Positions 32,901-44,122 of a stretch of 54,882 nucleotides of DNA are shown here, in pieces; the first letter of the stretch is position 1; every line of letters starts with the position of its first letter. Under the pieces are notes generated by a model, which made no database searches, had not been told where the DNA came from, and was given only the letters and a program-made list of their open reading frames with translations. The position numbers were made by a program, and so were the translations under genes. The stretch spans positions 1 to 54,882 of the forward strand of contig NW_025955225.1 of the NCBI RefSeq assembly GCF_022376445.1, in the 5' to 3' direction. The DNA comes from Fomitopsis serialis. Its lineage: Eukaryota > Basidiomycota > Agaricomycetes > Polyporales > Fomitopsidaceae.

Positions 32901-35478
32901 GCTGCCATCTTGTTGTCATTTACATGTAACGACTGTGATTTCGTATGCCTGCTGACCGAAATGGCCTAGCTTATCAGTTCCAGATTTGGCCACTATCTAA
33001 TCTAATCGTGGCTCGGGGCGCTGGTCCAGTGCCCGAGGTGCGTTTTCGTTTTTCTCGCGATTCCGCATAGTTCTGAAAACCGCTGTAAACACCGACCGCG
33101 GCGGCGAGTATCTCAGCGAAGAGTTTAAGACTCACCTCGAGGCGCGCGGCATCACGCAGAAGCTCTCCGTGCATGATACCCACGAGGAGGCAGGCGTGTC
33201 GGAACACCTGAACCGCACGCTGATGGAGAAGACCCGGGCGATGTTGATCGCATCCGGGATGCCAGCGAACCTCTGGGGGGAGGCTGTGATGCATGCTGTG
33301 TGGTTGAAGAACCGCACGTCCACCAAAGCGCTCGGCGGCAGGACACCGTTCGAGGCTGTTAATGGACGCCCGCCCACCCTAGTAGGCCTGCCCATCTGGG
33401 GTTGCCGTGTTTGGGTACACGACACATCGACTGGAAAGCTCGGCGTACGCGCGAAGGCTGCGCGATGGGTCGGATACGACAGTCAGAGCAAGGGCCACCG
33501 AGTTTATTGGGAGGAGGCTCACCGCATTACCGTCGAGCGGAATGTTCGTTTCGGCGATAGCTCGCCGCCAGCTGTCGTCGAGGATGTCGAGCTTGAGGGG
33601 GAGCAGGAGCCGGGCAATGGCAAGCCCGCATCCACCGCCGACTCCTCCGATTCTGATAACGAGTCCTCTGACGAACCCGCTGTCGAGCCATCCACACCGC
33701 CCGCTTCTCCTAAGCCCGAGATCCCTGAACCGCCGCCAGCGCCACGGCCAACGCGCGTCCGCAAGCCGTCGCAGAAAGTCAGTGACATCCTCACTGGCAA
33801 GGGCGCAGATAGCGACGTACCTCGCGGTGTGCAGGTCCCAGTTGAGGACAGTGCTGCCGAGCTGCTTGAAGAGGTCTCAGGCGCTGCCATGGCCGCGCAG
33901 ATTGCTGAGGTCGAGGGCTTGGACCCCCAGTCGCTGGCGGAAGCAAAACGCAGGCCGGAATGGCTGCGCTGGCAGGAGGCGATGCAGGAAGAGCTGCGCG
34001 CGCTCGAAGCGCACGGGACGTGGCGTCTCGAGCGGCCCCCGCCGGGCGCGAATATCGTCAGTTGCCGATGGGTTTTCCATGCGAAGAAAGACGCAGCCGG
34101 AAGCGTTTACCGTTACCGTGCACGCCTCGTTGCCCGCGGCTTCTCACAGGTGCCCGGAGTTGACTTCTTTGACACCTACGCGCCCATTGCAAAGATGGCG
34201 TCCATTCGGACCCTGCTCGCGTTTGCAGCGCGCCACGACCTCGATGTGCACCAGGTGGACATTAAGAGTGCATACCTGAATGGCGAGTTCGAGGAGAACG
34301 AGGTCATCTATATGGCACTGCCGCCAGGTCTGACACTCACCGAGGATAAGTCCCTCGTACTGCGCCTGCTGCGCCCGCTGTACGGCCTTCGCCAGAGCGC
34401 GCGGAACTGGCACCAGAAGCTGCGCGGTGTCTTGCAGAAGCGCCTCCGCATGTCCGCATGTGACGTGGACCAGGCCGTGTTCTACCGCTCGGAGCGCGGC
34501 AAGCTCATTGCAATGGGCGTACACATTGACGACCTGACGATCGTCGCGTCAGTAGGGCTTATGGATGAGGTGAAAACGAACCTACGGAAGGACTTCGAGA
34601 TCACGGACGAAGGAGAGATCCATTGGATCCTCGGCTTCGCTGTTGAGCGTGATCGCGAGGCCCGGACCCTCTCGCTTTCGCAGGTAGCGTACATCGAGTC
34701 GATCCTGCGGCGGTACAACCTCGAAGACGCGCGGCCCGTGTCCTCGCCGATGGACCCGCACGTTCAGCTGTTTGCCACACAGTCGCCGCAGACGACCGCC
34801 GAAGTCGCGGAGATGCGCAACATCCCGTACCGAGAGGCAGTTGGCTCGCTCATGTACGCGTCGCTGGGCACTCGTCCTGACATCACCTACGCCGTCTCTA
34901 TCCTTGCTCGTTTCTCGCAGAACCCTGGGCGCGCTCACTGGGAAGCCGTCAAACGCGTTTTTCGCTATCTCGCTGGAACGAAGAAGCTGAAGCTCACCTA
35001 CGGTGCTATCTCGCTCGACCTCGTTGGGTACACCGACGCAGATGGGTCAATGCACGAGGATCGCAAGGCGATCTCTGGGTACGCTTTTCTCATCGACGGC
35101 GGCGCGGTCTCTTGGGCATCGAAACGCCAGGAGATAATCTCCCTCTCCACGACGGAATCCGAGTACGTCGCCATCACGCACGCGTCGAAGGAGGCCCTTT
35201 GGCTACGCTCCCTTATTGGCCAGGTCTTCGCGCCGTTCACGGAGCCCATCCCGCTTAACTCTGACAACCTCGGCGCCATCGCACTCACCCAGGACCACCA
35301 GTACCACGCCCGTACGAAACACATCGACATCCGCTTCCATTTCATTCGCTGGGTCATCGCCGACAAGAAACTCACACTCGTTTACTGCCCGACCGACGAG
35401 ATGGTTGCCGACGCGCTCACGAAGGCGCTACCGAGTCCCAAAGTCAAGCACTTTGCGGCTGCACTCGGACTCGTTTAG
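29919..35478 (+). pseudogene. Copia gag-pol polyprotein, interrupted by a MITE
   Basis: The ATG at 29919 starts gag (FERLEATGKNWVTFRQHFQ). A CCHC knuckle (CWNCGGKGHRQDQC) lies at about 30726, the protease motif LYDSGASHHM at about 31367, the pre-integrase region MDLHRRLGH, and the integrase with HSDLWGP (first Asp). The frame stops at 32243 inside the MITE. After the MITE the frame resumes at TDRGGEYLSEEF (second Asp) and SEHLNRTLMEKT (Glu). RT follows with VDIKSAYLNG and HIDDL (where YVDDL is usual), then RNase H with YTDADG, SLSTTESEY and HTKHIDIRFHF. The stop is TAG at 35476-35478. Removing the MITE plus one TA restores a single frame of about 1540 codons. No other disabling change was noticed. 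Confidence 0.95.
32160..33085. mobile_element. MITE with 91 bp terminal inverted repeats and TA target duplication
   Basis: The ends 32160-32250 and 32995-33085 are inverted copies with a single mismatch in 91 bp, starting CAGCGGTTTTCAGAAC. A TA flanks each side (32158-32159 and 33086-33087), and deleting the insert with one TA restores the integrase frame exactly. The 744 bp interior is lower in GC than the copia element and has no transposase-like frame; its longest open frame, 138 codons, looks random. The TA target suggests mobilisation by a Tc1/mariner/pogo-type transposase encoded elsewhere. Each repeat itself contains a small imperfect hairpin (CTCGGGCACTGG against CCAGCGCCCCGAG). Confidence 0.95.
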
Positions 35479-35490
35479 GATTGAGGGGGG
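35477..35490 (+). promoter_or_regulatory. Polypurine tract of the copia element
   Basis: AGGATTGAGGGGGG lies directly against the 3' LTR and overlaps the gag-pol stop codon. It is in the position of the plus-strand primer for reverse transcription. Confidence 0.75.
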
Positions 35491-35936
35491 TGTTGGAGCC
35501 GACAATCCGTACGTCGTCCTCGCCGGCTCTCCGGCTTCGTACTATACCCGTTTTTTGTTACTTTACTGCATACTGCTTACGCGCTGTCCGATGCGCCGTT
35601 CCGTTCTCTTATCCCGCCGTGCCCGCCGTGCGCATCCGTACATTCATTACCATTTACGGACAGTCTCGTATCTCGTACCTAACTCGCTCGCTCGCCCACT
35701 TATACCCTCGCGCCGCGTTCGCACCCTCAGTTCTTGCCTCGTCTTCCCGAGCACGATCTGAGGGTGAGTAGTTAGCTTTTGTGTCTCGCATACCTGTACT
35801 CACTTACTTCGTAGTCGTTGTCTGTTTGCTACAGGTATGCCAATATAGTTCTTGCCTCGTCTTCCCGAGCACGATCTGAGGTCGTCGTCTGTTTGCTACA
35901 GCCTGACGACTCGTGCTCGCTCTGTTGGTTGCATTA
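35491..35936 (+). repeat. 3' LTR of the copia element
   Basis: 446 bp, 443 positions identical to the 5' LTR. It ends in GCATTA, followed by the target duplication GAGGT at 35937-35941. It carries the same intron-bearing and intronless tandem copies (35729-35901). Confidence 0.97.
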
Positions 35937-36128
35937 GAGGTCGCCTGCGGGGGAAGGAATGCCACGGGAGGCGAGTCGAAGGTGTAGTAAATCTGTGAGT
36001 TGTAGGCAGGGATAGGGATTGCTCGAACGAGCAAGTAACTCGAGAGCAGCCGCATCGCCACTGATGTCTTCGATGAGAGCGGAGTATGCTGCTTTCCGAG
36101 CCTCTTTCTTTTCTTTCCGCGAAGGCAT
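35937..36128 (-). pseudogene. 5' part of the minus-strand ORF split by the copia element
   Basis: An ATG at 36128-36126 opens a frame beginning MPSRKEKKEARKAAYSALIE, continuing ALELLARSSNPYPCLQLTDL and reaching GIPSPAGDL at the copia target site. The continuation is at 29375-29149, on the other side of the element. The charged start and even composition look like a genuine small protein, but no family was recognised. Confidence 0.55.
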
Positions 36129-36289
36129 CGTGAGCCCTGAATGCAGATGAATGAGCTCTGCGTGAGTGGAGTCAGTGGGCGCGCCGCGCGGCCTACATCA
36201 TCACATGACCGATTTGGCGGTGCCACGCTCGCCGCTGGGCGGCTCCTCGTTTTCCTCCGGCATAGTCGCAAACAACCACGCATACCAAG

Positions 36290-36420
36290 CTGCAGATCTT
36301 TTGGCGGCGGTCATGCGTCGATGTTCGCGTTGGGGTAAGGCCCGGGTGGTCGCATCCGCATGATCGTCAAAGGAAGGCTCGGCTTCGCAAGATTTTGGTT
36401 GCTCTTGCCCAACTCGCAGC
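36290..36420 (-). repeat. Inverted diverged copy of 15080-15170
   Basis: On the minus strand this reads through the same segment as 15080-15170 (shared TCCTTTGACGA, GATGCGACCACCCGGGCC and CGCGAACATCGA blocks). The encoded peptide PPGPYPNANIDA is then cut by a stop. This is evidence of a segmental or dispersed duplication 21 kb away in opposite orientation. Confidence 0.75.
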
Positions 36421-36986
36421 AAAGCCGCGGGAGCTGCAGGTTCAAATGGTCAAAGGCTGAGGTATGTTCTTGCTCGGGGAGGAAATTGTGATGCGCGATG
36501 CTAACGAATGAGCATCCTCGCAGCCTGCTTCCACTTTCAGCAATCGTTGGGTCCTCCGCATGCAGAGCCCGCCTGCCTCGCAGCCGCCTCGGCGACCCCG
36601 CTCTCAAATAGCGTCAAGCAGCCTACTCGCTAATCGGCCACTTGCTAGCCCGCCTCATTCAGCCCTGGAGAGCCGGGGAAGAAGCTCGAGGGCACCGCGA
36701 ACACGCAGCTGCAGGTTACCCGCTGCAGCGGCCGGAACGCGCTCGCCACCGCGGGCCCGCGCAGCCTCGCCGCCCCTGCACGCTGGCGCGCCCGCTTTTC
36801 GCGGCGCCTGGATGCGCTAGTCTTTGGTGGGCAGGGTGCAGGGGCACCGCTGAGTTGGGCGTCGCGCAGGCAGTGAGGAGGGAGGAGGAGCGGCGGAGCA
36901 AGAAGTTCGCACTTAGTCCCGTCAAGACAAGGTGCGCGTTCCCTGCACTGCCATCCGCACTTCGCGCATTGCTGACCTTCCTGCAG

Positions 36987-37190
36987 CCGCGACAAAATCC
37001 GCCTCGGTGCGCCGCTCTCGTGCCTCCGCAAGCCGCCAAATGTGCTGGCTGGTCTCGCGCCCACTCCCGCCAAGGCTGGTTTCGTCGGCGCCGCCCTGGA
37101 GGCTGGATGCCGCGCCGAGCTTGCTGGCGGTGGCCACACCAACGCTGCCGCACCCCGGGCGAAGGTGGCTGAGATCCAGAGCAAGTCAAG
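36987..37190 (+). pseudogene. Fatty acid synthase enoyl-reductase-domain fragment
   Basis: The frame reads SRDKIRLGAPLSCLRKPPNV, then LAGLAPTPAKAGFVGAALEA, GCRAELAGGGHTNAAAP and RAKVAEIQSK. This matches the well-known start of the fungal FAS enoyl reductase (LDTPFSRLLGKPP, VAGMTP, AGFV-A-LDAGYH-ELAGGGHYN). It follows a CTGCAG splice acceptor at 36986. After EIQSK the similarity ends abruptly where the family would continue with IPAGVG. Only about 70 codons remain. The sequence up to about 37340 is open but unrelated. Confidence 0.82.
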
Positions 37191-37527
37191 AGCCGCCTCG
37201 TCACACCGTTGTGTTTGGATGGTGCATCATGCCACCTTGCGGGGATGGAGTTTCAAAGGCTCGTGGATTGACTTGAATGCGGTCCCTATGGGTCCGACCG
37301 TGGCCTCCCCGTATACTCAGGCTGCTGGCGCGTCGTGATTCCGGCTTCGAGGAATGTCTCCCGCAGGACAAATCCAGCCTAGGTAGCCTTCCGAGCCTCT
37401 CGGAAGAGTCTGGCGGCGGATCCACGAAGATCGAGCTGGCGCTTTCTGGGCGCTACGCTCCCCACTCGGCGTGCATCTAGAGCTGCTGCATTGCAAGATT
37501 CCACATAATGGGGTCAAAATGTCAGTT

Positions 37528-39258
37528 TGTTACCCGGCCACCCAACATGAGATTCACCTATTGTTGCCCGGCCACCCAACGTCGGCCGACGGTCTGACTC
37601 GGCCATTGTTGTCCGGTCGGCCGAGGCATCAAACAATCAAAATCCGCCCGGGTGGCCGACAAGGTGCCATTATCCCCCGGATTATCCAGCAGGCGATGCT
37701 TGCATTGTTCCCGGAGCGGCCGACACTGGACAAATGGTATCCTCCCCGGGCGGCCGAGGGTCAGAAATACCAATCCTGCCGGGTCGGCCGATGGTCATAC
37801 AATGCAATCCTGTCCGCCCGGCCGACATCAGGAATCTGCATACACAGTGGGTCAGCCGACAGGCTGTGTTCACTCAGGAATTGCATCCATAGCAGGTCGG
37901 CCGGCCACAGGATTTTGGCTTCCGAGGACAGGTTTCCGAGGTCGGGCTTCCCAGACTGGGCTTCCGAGCCCGGACATCCGACACCGGACATCCGACACCG
38001 GACGCCCGCCACCGGAAGCCCGCCACCGGACATCCCGGGTCAGGCATCTGGGACCGGGTGACTGTGCTTTTAGGATGCTCTTCAGTGGATTCATTAATCA
38101 AGCAGTCCCTATGTGCAGAACAATGTAAATGTGATGCACTGATTGATTTCCGAGTATTTCCTTCCCAATCTGGACACCTCCTTCCTAATCCGGACTGGGT
38201 AGACCATCTGGATGTGCATAGCTACCACCGGAAGTCTGAAAACATTTTTTGAACACTTCCTGTGTACAGGACAGCGCAAATGCACTCTGATTGCCAAAGT
38301 GAATGATTTCCGGACACTGCCTGCCAAATCCGGACACCTCCTTCCTAATCCGGACTGAATGGTTCTGTCCGGCTTCGGACACCCGCCACCGGACGCCCGA
38401 CACCGGACGTCCGAGCTTGGAAGTCCGGATTTATTAACTACATACTTCATGTGTGCAGAAATCATTTTCCGGTGTGTAAGTGGTCAAGTAATCATTTGCT
38501 GAACATTGCCTTCCAAATCCAGACTGTCTGCTTCGGGCGCCCGAGTTCGGACACCCGACGTCGGACGCCCGAGCTCGGACGCCCGACATCGGACGTCCGA
38601 CATCGGACACCCGAGCTCGGAAGCCCGAGTCCGGATTTATTAACTGCACACTTCCTGTGTGTAGAAATCATTTTCCGGTGTGTGAATGCATCCCTGTGGT
38701 CAAGTAATCAATTGCTACACATCTTCTTCCTAATTCGGACTGTCCGGCTTCGGACACCCGAGCTCGGACACCCGACATCGGACGTCCGAGAGCGGAAGTC
38801 CGGATTTATTCATTAATCACTTCTGCTGTTTGTTTATCACTTTCTGGTGTGTAATGGCTTTCCTATTGTCAATGTAGTGACATTCTTGTGTGTCCTTTCA
38901 ATTCAGACTGTCTATTGACTTTTACCAGTGAGCTGTTACTGGCAGCATGCCAGTGTGTCTGCTACTGTGAGTTGTTGAATCAGAGGTTGTAATGTAGTTC
39001 CCTTGATACAAGATACTATCTGGATTCAGTAGTGTGTACCCTTGTCTGTTGTCAATATAAGACTAGCAACACTATGTCATGAGGGAACAACAGAACTATG
39101 GATGAGTTAGTGTGTGTGATTTGAATATGAACTTAGGTAATAGGTATACAGTTCATCAGTAACATGACAAAGAAAATGAAATATAGTCATGTATTAGAAT
39201 AATGCTACATGGAATAATGACCCTGTAGTACCCAAGGTATATGGGAGGGCTATTGCAC
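37528..39258 (+). repeat. Left arm of the foldback element
   Basis: Three zones are visible. The outer zone (37528-37900) repeats CCCGGCCACCCAAC and carries CGGCCGA boxes every 30-65 bp. The middle zone (37900-38820) alternates AT-rich segments of about 150 bp, each starting CCGGATTTATTAA or similar and containing ATCATTTTCCGGTGTGT, with arrays of 10 bp units such as CGGACGTCCGA and CCGAGCTCGG. The inner zone (38820-39258) is AT-rich and unique within the arm. The 10 bp units are themselves palindromic. Confidence 0.92.
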
Positions 39259-40253
39259 GAGAAGGTTCACAAAAGTTTGCATTGCCTCAAATGGTGAGTA
39301 ACCTTCCAAATCCAGTAATCCTTCATAAAGTGGATGTGTAGTGCTTCATATTGACCCTGTAGTACCCAATGTGTATCAGGCTGTCAATGACAGTTCACTT
39401 TCATTGACTGTTAAGAACAGCACCATGTAGACTCTAGTATGAGTAGTTCATTGGAGTAATACAGTAGTGTGATGTGTATGCTATTTTGCTTGTGGTGTTG
39501 CAGTAACTTCAAGATTGATGTTGTAGCATTGTTTTGTATGCTTCACAATGCACTCACATTCCTCTTATCTTTGCCCAGCTTTCAGCTTGGGTGAATAAGA
39601 CTATTCCTTTGGAAGACTCACTCCTTGTGTGTAAATGACCCATTCTAGATAGTCAAACATTGTTTTGAATGTAGTTTGGCTGCAGGCAGTGAACATGTTA
39701 TGGCACATATTCCATACACTACACAATTCCTTATCTCTGCTCCTGCATTCAGCTTCAAAGAATAAGACTATTCCTGTTGGGGATTTGCTCTATACTTTGA
39801 AAGAACACATTCTAGATAGTCAGATATTGTGGGCAAACAATATTGGCTTCAGAAGTTGAATAGTATGTTTGGAAACAAGCCTGTGAGTAAATCTTGCATT
39901 GCATGTTGTAGCCAAAGTAAAGATCCTTAGACATTAGGAACTCAATACTAGAGTCTATGAATGAAACACTTTTACACACCAGAAAACAACTTCTGCACAA
40001 CAGAAGTGATTACTGAATAAATCCGGACTTCCGCTCTCAGACATCCGATCTCGGGCGCCCTAGCTCGGGTGTCCGAATCCGGATGGTCCGGATTAGGAAG
40101 GAGATGGTCAGCAAACAATTCCTTGACCACAGGAATGCATTTGCACACTGGAAAATGATTTCTACACACAGGAAGTGTGTGGTCAATAAATCCGGACTTC
40201 TCAGGCTTCTGAGCTCCAGTGTCCAAACCCGGACGTCCGATGTCGGACGTCCG
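39259..40253. repeat. Spacer of the foldback element
   Basis: AT-rich, without a convincing gene. 39540-39670 and 39715-39835 are diverged direct copies (both contain GAATAAGACTATTCCT and ATTCTAGATAGTCA). 40010-40250 is a degenerate copy of the arm's middle-zone module (AATCCGGACTTCCGCTCTC, GATTTCTACACACAGGAAGT). The spacer thus seems to have been built from the same modules as the arms. Confidence 0.75.
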
Positions 40254-41987
40254 AGTGCAATAGCCCTCCCATATACCTTGGGTACTACAGGGTCATTATT
40301 CCATGTAGCATTATTCTAATACATGACTATATTTCATTTTCTTTGTCATGTTACTGATGAACTGTATACCTATTACCTAAGTTCATATTCAAATCACACA
40401 CACTAACTCATCCATAGTTCTGTTGTTCCCTCATGACATAGTGTTGCTAGTCTTATATTGACAACAGACAAGGGTACACACTACTGAATCCAGATAGTAT
40501 CTTGTATCAAGGGAACTACATTACAACCTCTGATTCAACAACTCACAGTAGCAGACACACTGGCATGCTGCCAGTAACAGCTCACTGGTAAAAGTCAATA
40601 GACAGTCTGAATTGAAAGGACACACAAGAATGTCACTACATTGACAATAGGAAAGCCATTACACACCAGAAAGTGATAAACAAACAGCAGAAGTGATTAA
40701 TGAATAAATCCGGACTTCCGCTCTCGGACGTCCGATGTCGGGTGTCCGAGCTCGGGTGTCCGAAGCCGGACAGTCCGAATTAGGAAGGAGATGTGTAGCA
40801 ATTGATTACTTGACCACAGGGATGCATTCACACACCGGAAAATGATTTCTACACACAGGAAGTGTGCAGTTAATAAATCCGGACTCGGGCTTCCGAGCTC
40901 GGGTGTCCGATGTCGGACGTCCGATGTCGGGCGTCCGAGCTCGGGCGTCCGACGTCGGGTGTCCGAACTCGGGCGCCCGAAGCAGACAGTCTGGATTTGG
41001 AAGGCAATGTTCAGCAAATGATTACTTGACCACTTACACACCGGAAAATGATTTCTGCACACATGAAGTATGTAGTTAATAAATCCGGACTTCCAAGCTC
41101 GGACGTCCGGTGTCGGGCGTCCGGTGGCGGGTGTCCGAAGCCGGACAGAACCATTCAGTCCGGATTAGGAAGGAGGTGTCCGGATTTGGCAGGCAGTGTC
41201 CGGAAATCATTCACTTTGGCAATCAGAGTGCATTTGCGCTGTCCTGTACACAGGAAGTGTTCAAAAAATGTTTTCAGACTTCCGGTGGTAGCTATGCACA
41301 TCCAGATGGTCTACCCAGTCCGGATTAGGAAGGAGGTGTCCAGATTGGGAAGGAAATACTCGGAAATCAATCAGTGCATCACATTTACATTGTTCTGCAC
41401 ATAGGGACTGCTTGATTAATGAATCCACTGAAGAGCATCCTAAAAGCACAGTCACCCGGTCCCAGATGCCTGACCCGGGATGTCCGGTGGCGGGCTTCCG
41501 GTGGCGGGCGTCCGGTGTCGGATGTCCGGTGTCGGATGTCCGGGCTCGGAAGCCCAGTCTGGGAAGCCCGACCTCGGAAACCTGTCCTCGGAAGCCAAAA
41601 TCCTGTGGCCGGCCGACCTGCTATGGATGCAATTCCTGAGTGAACACAGCCTGTCGGCCGACCCACTGTGTATGCAGATTCCTGATGTCGGCCGGGCGGA
41701 CAGGATTGCATTGTATGACCATCGGCCGACCCGGCAGGATTGGTATTTCTGACCCTCGGCCGCCCGGGGAGGATACCATTTGTCCAGTGTCGGCCGCTCC
41801 GGGAACAATGCAAGCATCGCCTGCTGGATAATCCGGGGGGATAATGGCACCTTGTCGGCCACCCGGGCGGATTTTGATTGTTTGATGCCTCGGCCGACCG
41901 GACAACAATGGCCGAGTCAGACCGTCGGCCGACGTTGGGTGGCCGGGCAACAATAGGTGAATCTCATGTTGGGTGGCCGGGCAACAA
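40254..41987 (-). repeat. Right arm of the foldback element
   Basis: Reverse complement of the left arm with only a few differences, for example one extra C in the CCCCC run before GGATTATCC. It is 3 bp longer. The arm ends at 41987, about 40 bp before the next candidate gene. Confidence 0.92.
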
Positions 41988-42026
41988 TGGATAGTTTAGC
42001 TAGATGGGCTCAAGATTCTGCACGAC

Positions 42027-44122
42027 CCTTAATGAACACCGGCGGTGATCCTCCACCACTGGACTCGCCACGACCCCCGTTGGCTTTACTTCTGCCGAGG
42101 CGGCGACTCCGATAGCTCGTTCTGCGACACTGCAATATCACCTGAAGGCGACCCCGGTCCACATTGCTATCCTCCGCCGCATACTCGGACCTTCGGAATT
42201 CATACAAATGACCCCTTGTGCGTTACCCCTATTCCACGTCCGCCTCGTCAGCTACTCGCATCTCCCAGTGCGGATGCACCGACTGAATGTCCACCTTCGC
42301 CCTCTTCACCAACCCTTCCACTCGATCCCTTACCGGACGACTCCTCGCAACGATCATCAGAGATCCTCTCCGCCGCCAGACGGCGACGACCTCCAGTTCC
42401 TCGACATCCAGCTGGGCCCAGCGTCAACCAACCTCGAAGTTGACGAGTTCCTCCAGCTGCGCGCCGTCCGCCGCTGTGCGCTGTCTGCTGAACGCGCCGC
42501 CCGGAGCGCAGAAGCCAAGCTGGCTGAGCTCGTGCGTACCGCAGCCAAGGCCCTCCTGTCCCCCTCGCGCGGCGATATGGGTATGGATATGGACACTTCA
42601 GACGATCCTTCGGCTGCGGCGCGAAGCGTATGCGCAAGCACGACTTGCCCACCGCGACGGCTATGCGCGCGGCCGAGTTCAAGCATCATCCAGCGCCTGA
42701 GGCTGCCGGCGCGCAGTGCAGGTGAGCGCCAGAAGACGAAATGCGATCGGAAGCGCAGTTCCAGCGGCTCGTCGCATCATTCTGCGAGCTACCTTCGCCA
42801 CACCGAGTGCAGCGTCCGCCGCCAGATCAGGGCAGGTATCCCGAGGAGGCAGGCACTGAGGAACCTCGCAGGCCGGATACGCCGAGCGGCGACAGTGAAC
42901 TAGAGGAAGCAGCGCCGTCCTTGTTCGTGGATCCTATTGCTATCTCGAAGTCCGTTACACCCGCTGCGAGTGTGAATGGGGAGGGGGAGGACATGAGCAT
43001 GCTGGATAGTCCAGCGATGGATGTCAATGTCGTATGTTCCATCACTTTGTTGTCTCCCTGATCCTTGGACTGACACTGGAGTGAGACAGCCATCATCTGC
43101 GGTCGGCTCTCCCGCTGCATCCTCACGGCGGTATACTCCACCTCCAACGCCAAGTGCCATTAGGACGAGCAAGCGGAAGAGGGCGCTGCGCCTAAGAGTT
43201 TGCTCTATCATTCATAACTGGTGTTACGTTCAGCGGATGATCGATACGACCCGTACCCGACTACCAACAAGCGACGTGCGGTCTCCATCCATCAGCTTCG
43301 CTCGGGACAACCAGCCATCCTCGTTCACCCCGGTACTCCTCGGCGCCGAGCAGCAATGGGATACATTCAACATCTCACAGTGCAAGGTTGTGCCAGCGTC
43401 TCGTTGCTCGTCCTCTGTCGTCGATGTAAACGCGTCGCACCCGAGCAGCTTGCTCGCGCCTTGCACCCGCTGTTTGCAGGAGAGGTGCAGCAATCTCCCC
43501 GCTTCATGCAACGGATCGCTTCGAAGCATGCTTTCACGATGCACGTCATGGAAAATACTCTTCCAGCTGACGCTGGTGCCCACACCCATTGTCAGTCTCG
43601 CGATTCTGTCCGCCGTCCTCGGCTACGCGATCAAGGGCTCCTCCACCCCTCATCACAGTCGTATCCTCGCAGCCTCAACAGGCGACGCCCACATTCGCCT
43701 TCCCGCCGGTCAGCGTGTCCATCAACCATTCAACCCCGCAACTGAGTCTGAACCCGGCGGCATCGGGACTCGTTCGGTCGTCTCTGAAGGATTTCGCCGT
43801 GGCCGTGCTCCCTGCGCCACTTGTTGCTTCCACCTCGAGCAGTCAGCCGGCGGCCACGCCATCTTCCCACCAGGCGGACCCCGTCACCTCCGTAGATGCG
43901 CCGTCCGAATGCGCCTGCGGCTGCGAATTGATCACCTGGCCAGGCAAGTCCAAGGGTACCGCGAACTTGATGCTCCGTTCGGCGCCCGCGACGTCAGCTG
44001 CACACGACAACGGCAAGTCTAGTCTGGCGATGGTCTCCTCGCATGCGCGTTACGCTGCGGACGGCGGGAAGGGCAAGGCTGCTGCGTGCGGAGGCGGCAC
44101 GATGTTTGCGCTGAGCGCCTGA
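42027..44122 (+). CDS. Serine/proline-rich protein of unknown function, several exons
   Basis: The gene model is incomplete. Coding-like segments follow one another on the plus strand in changing frames. 42120-42410 is Pro/Ser-rich (PSADAPTECPPSPSSPTLPL). 42400-42590 has a likely coiled coil (FLQLRAVRRCALSAERAARS) and DMGMDMDTSDD. 42840-43030 is acidic (SGDSELEEAAPSLFVDPIAI). A well-formed intron at about 43031-43089 (GTATGTTC to GACAG) joins this to PSSAVGSPAASSRRYTPPPT with a basic KRKRALRLR stretch. A further segment near 43220-43300 reads DDRYDPYPTTNKRRAVS. 43640-44122 is Ser/Ala-rich and ends in a stop at 44122. The composition suggests a nuclear, largely disordered protein. Whether it is intact is unclear. 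Confidence 0.45.

Larger units (their letters stand above)
29376..35936 (+). mobile_element. Complete Ty1/copia LTR retrotransposon
   Basis: Two direct LTRs of 446 bp (29376-29821 and 35491-35936) begin TGTTGGAGCC and end TTGCATTA. The flanks carry a perfect 5 bp target duplication, GAGGT (29371-29375 and 35937-35941). The LTRs differ at only three positions, so the insertion is recent. The gene order gag, protease, integrase, RT, RNase H identifies the copia superfamily. A purine-rich tract ends directly before the 3' LTR. The element is interrupted by a MITE at 32160-33085, without which the polyprotein frame would be continuous. Confidence 0.97.
37528..41987. mobile_element. 4.46 kb foldback-type element with 1.73 kb inverted arms
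   Basis: 37528-39258 and 40254-41987 are nearly identical inverted copies around a 995 bp spacer. The outer ends read TTGTTACCCGGCCACCC and, inverted on the right, TTGTTGCCCGGCCACCC. No transposase, RT or other recognisable coding sequence is present in arms or spacer. Open frames in the arms are explained by GC-rich short repeats and appear as mirrored pairs. No clear target duplication was found: the flanks are ATGTCAGT on the left and TGGATAGT on the right. The layout resembles foldback elements or a giant MITE. The near identity of the arms points to recent origin or ongoing conversion. Confidence 0.9.

Noticed and set aside
32539..32955. A 138-codon frame inside the MITE, considered as a possible transposase
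   Set aside because: No DDE-like or DNA-binding motif, biased Cys/Thr/Leu composition, and far too short.
37471..38816. Open frames of 120-196 codons in the foldback arms, mirrored at 40697-41953
   Set aside because: They consist of repeated RTSDVG/PGRP-like peptides produced by the 10 bp repeats, appear in several frames on both strands, and are duplicated only because the arms are.
37528..41987. CRISPR-like array in the regularly spaced repeats of the foldback arms
   Set aside because: The repeats are palindromic 10 bp units without unique spacers, and the sequence is a eukaryotic transposable-element region.
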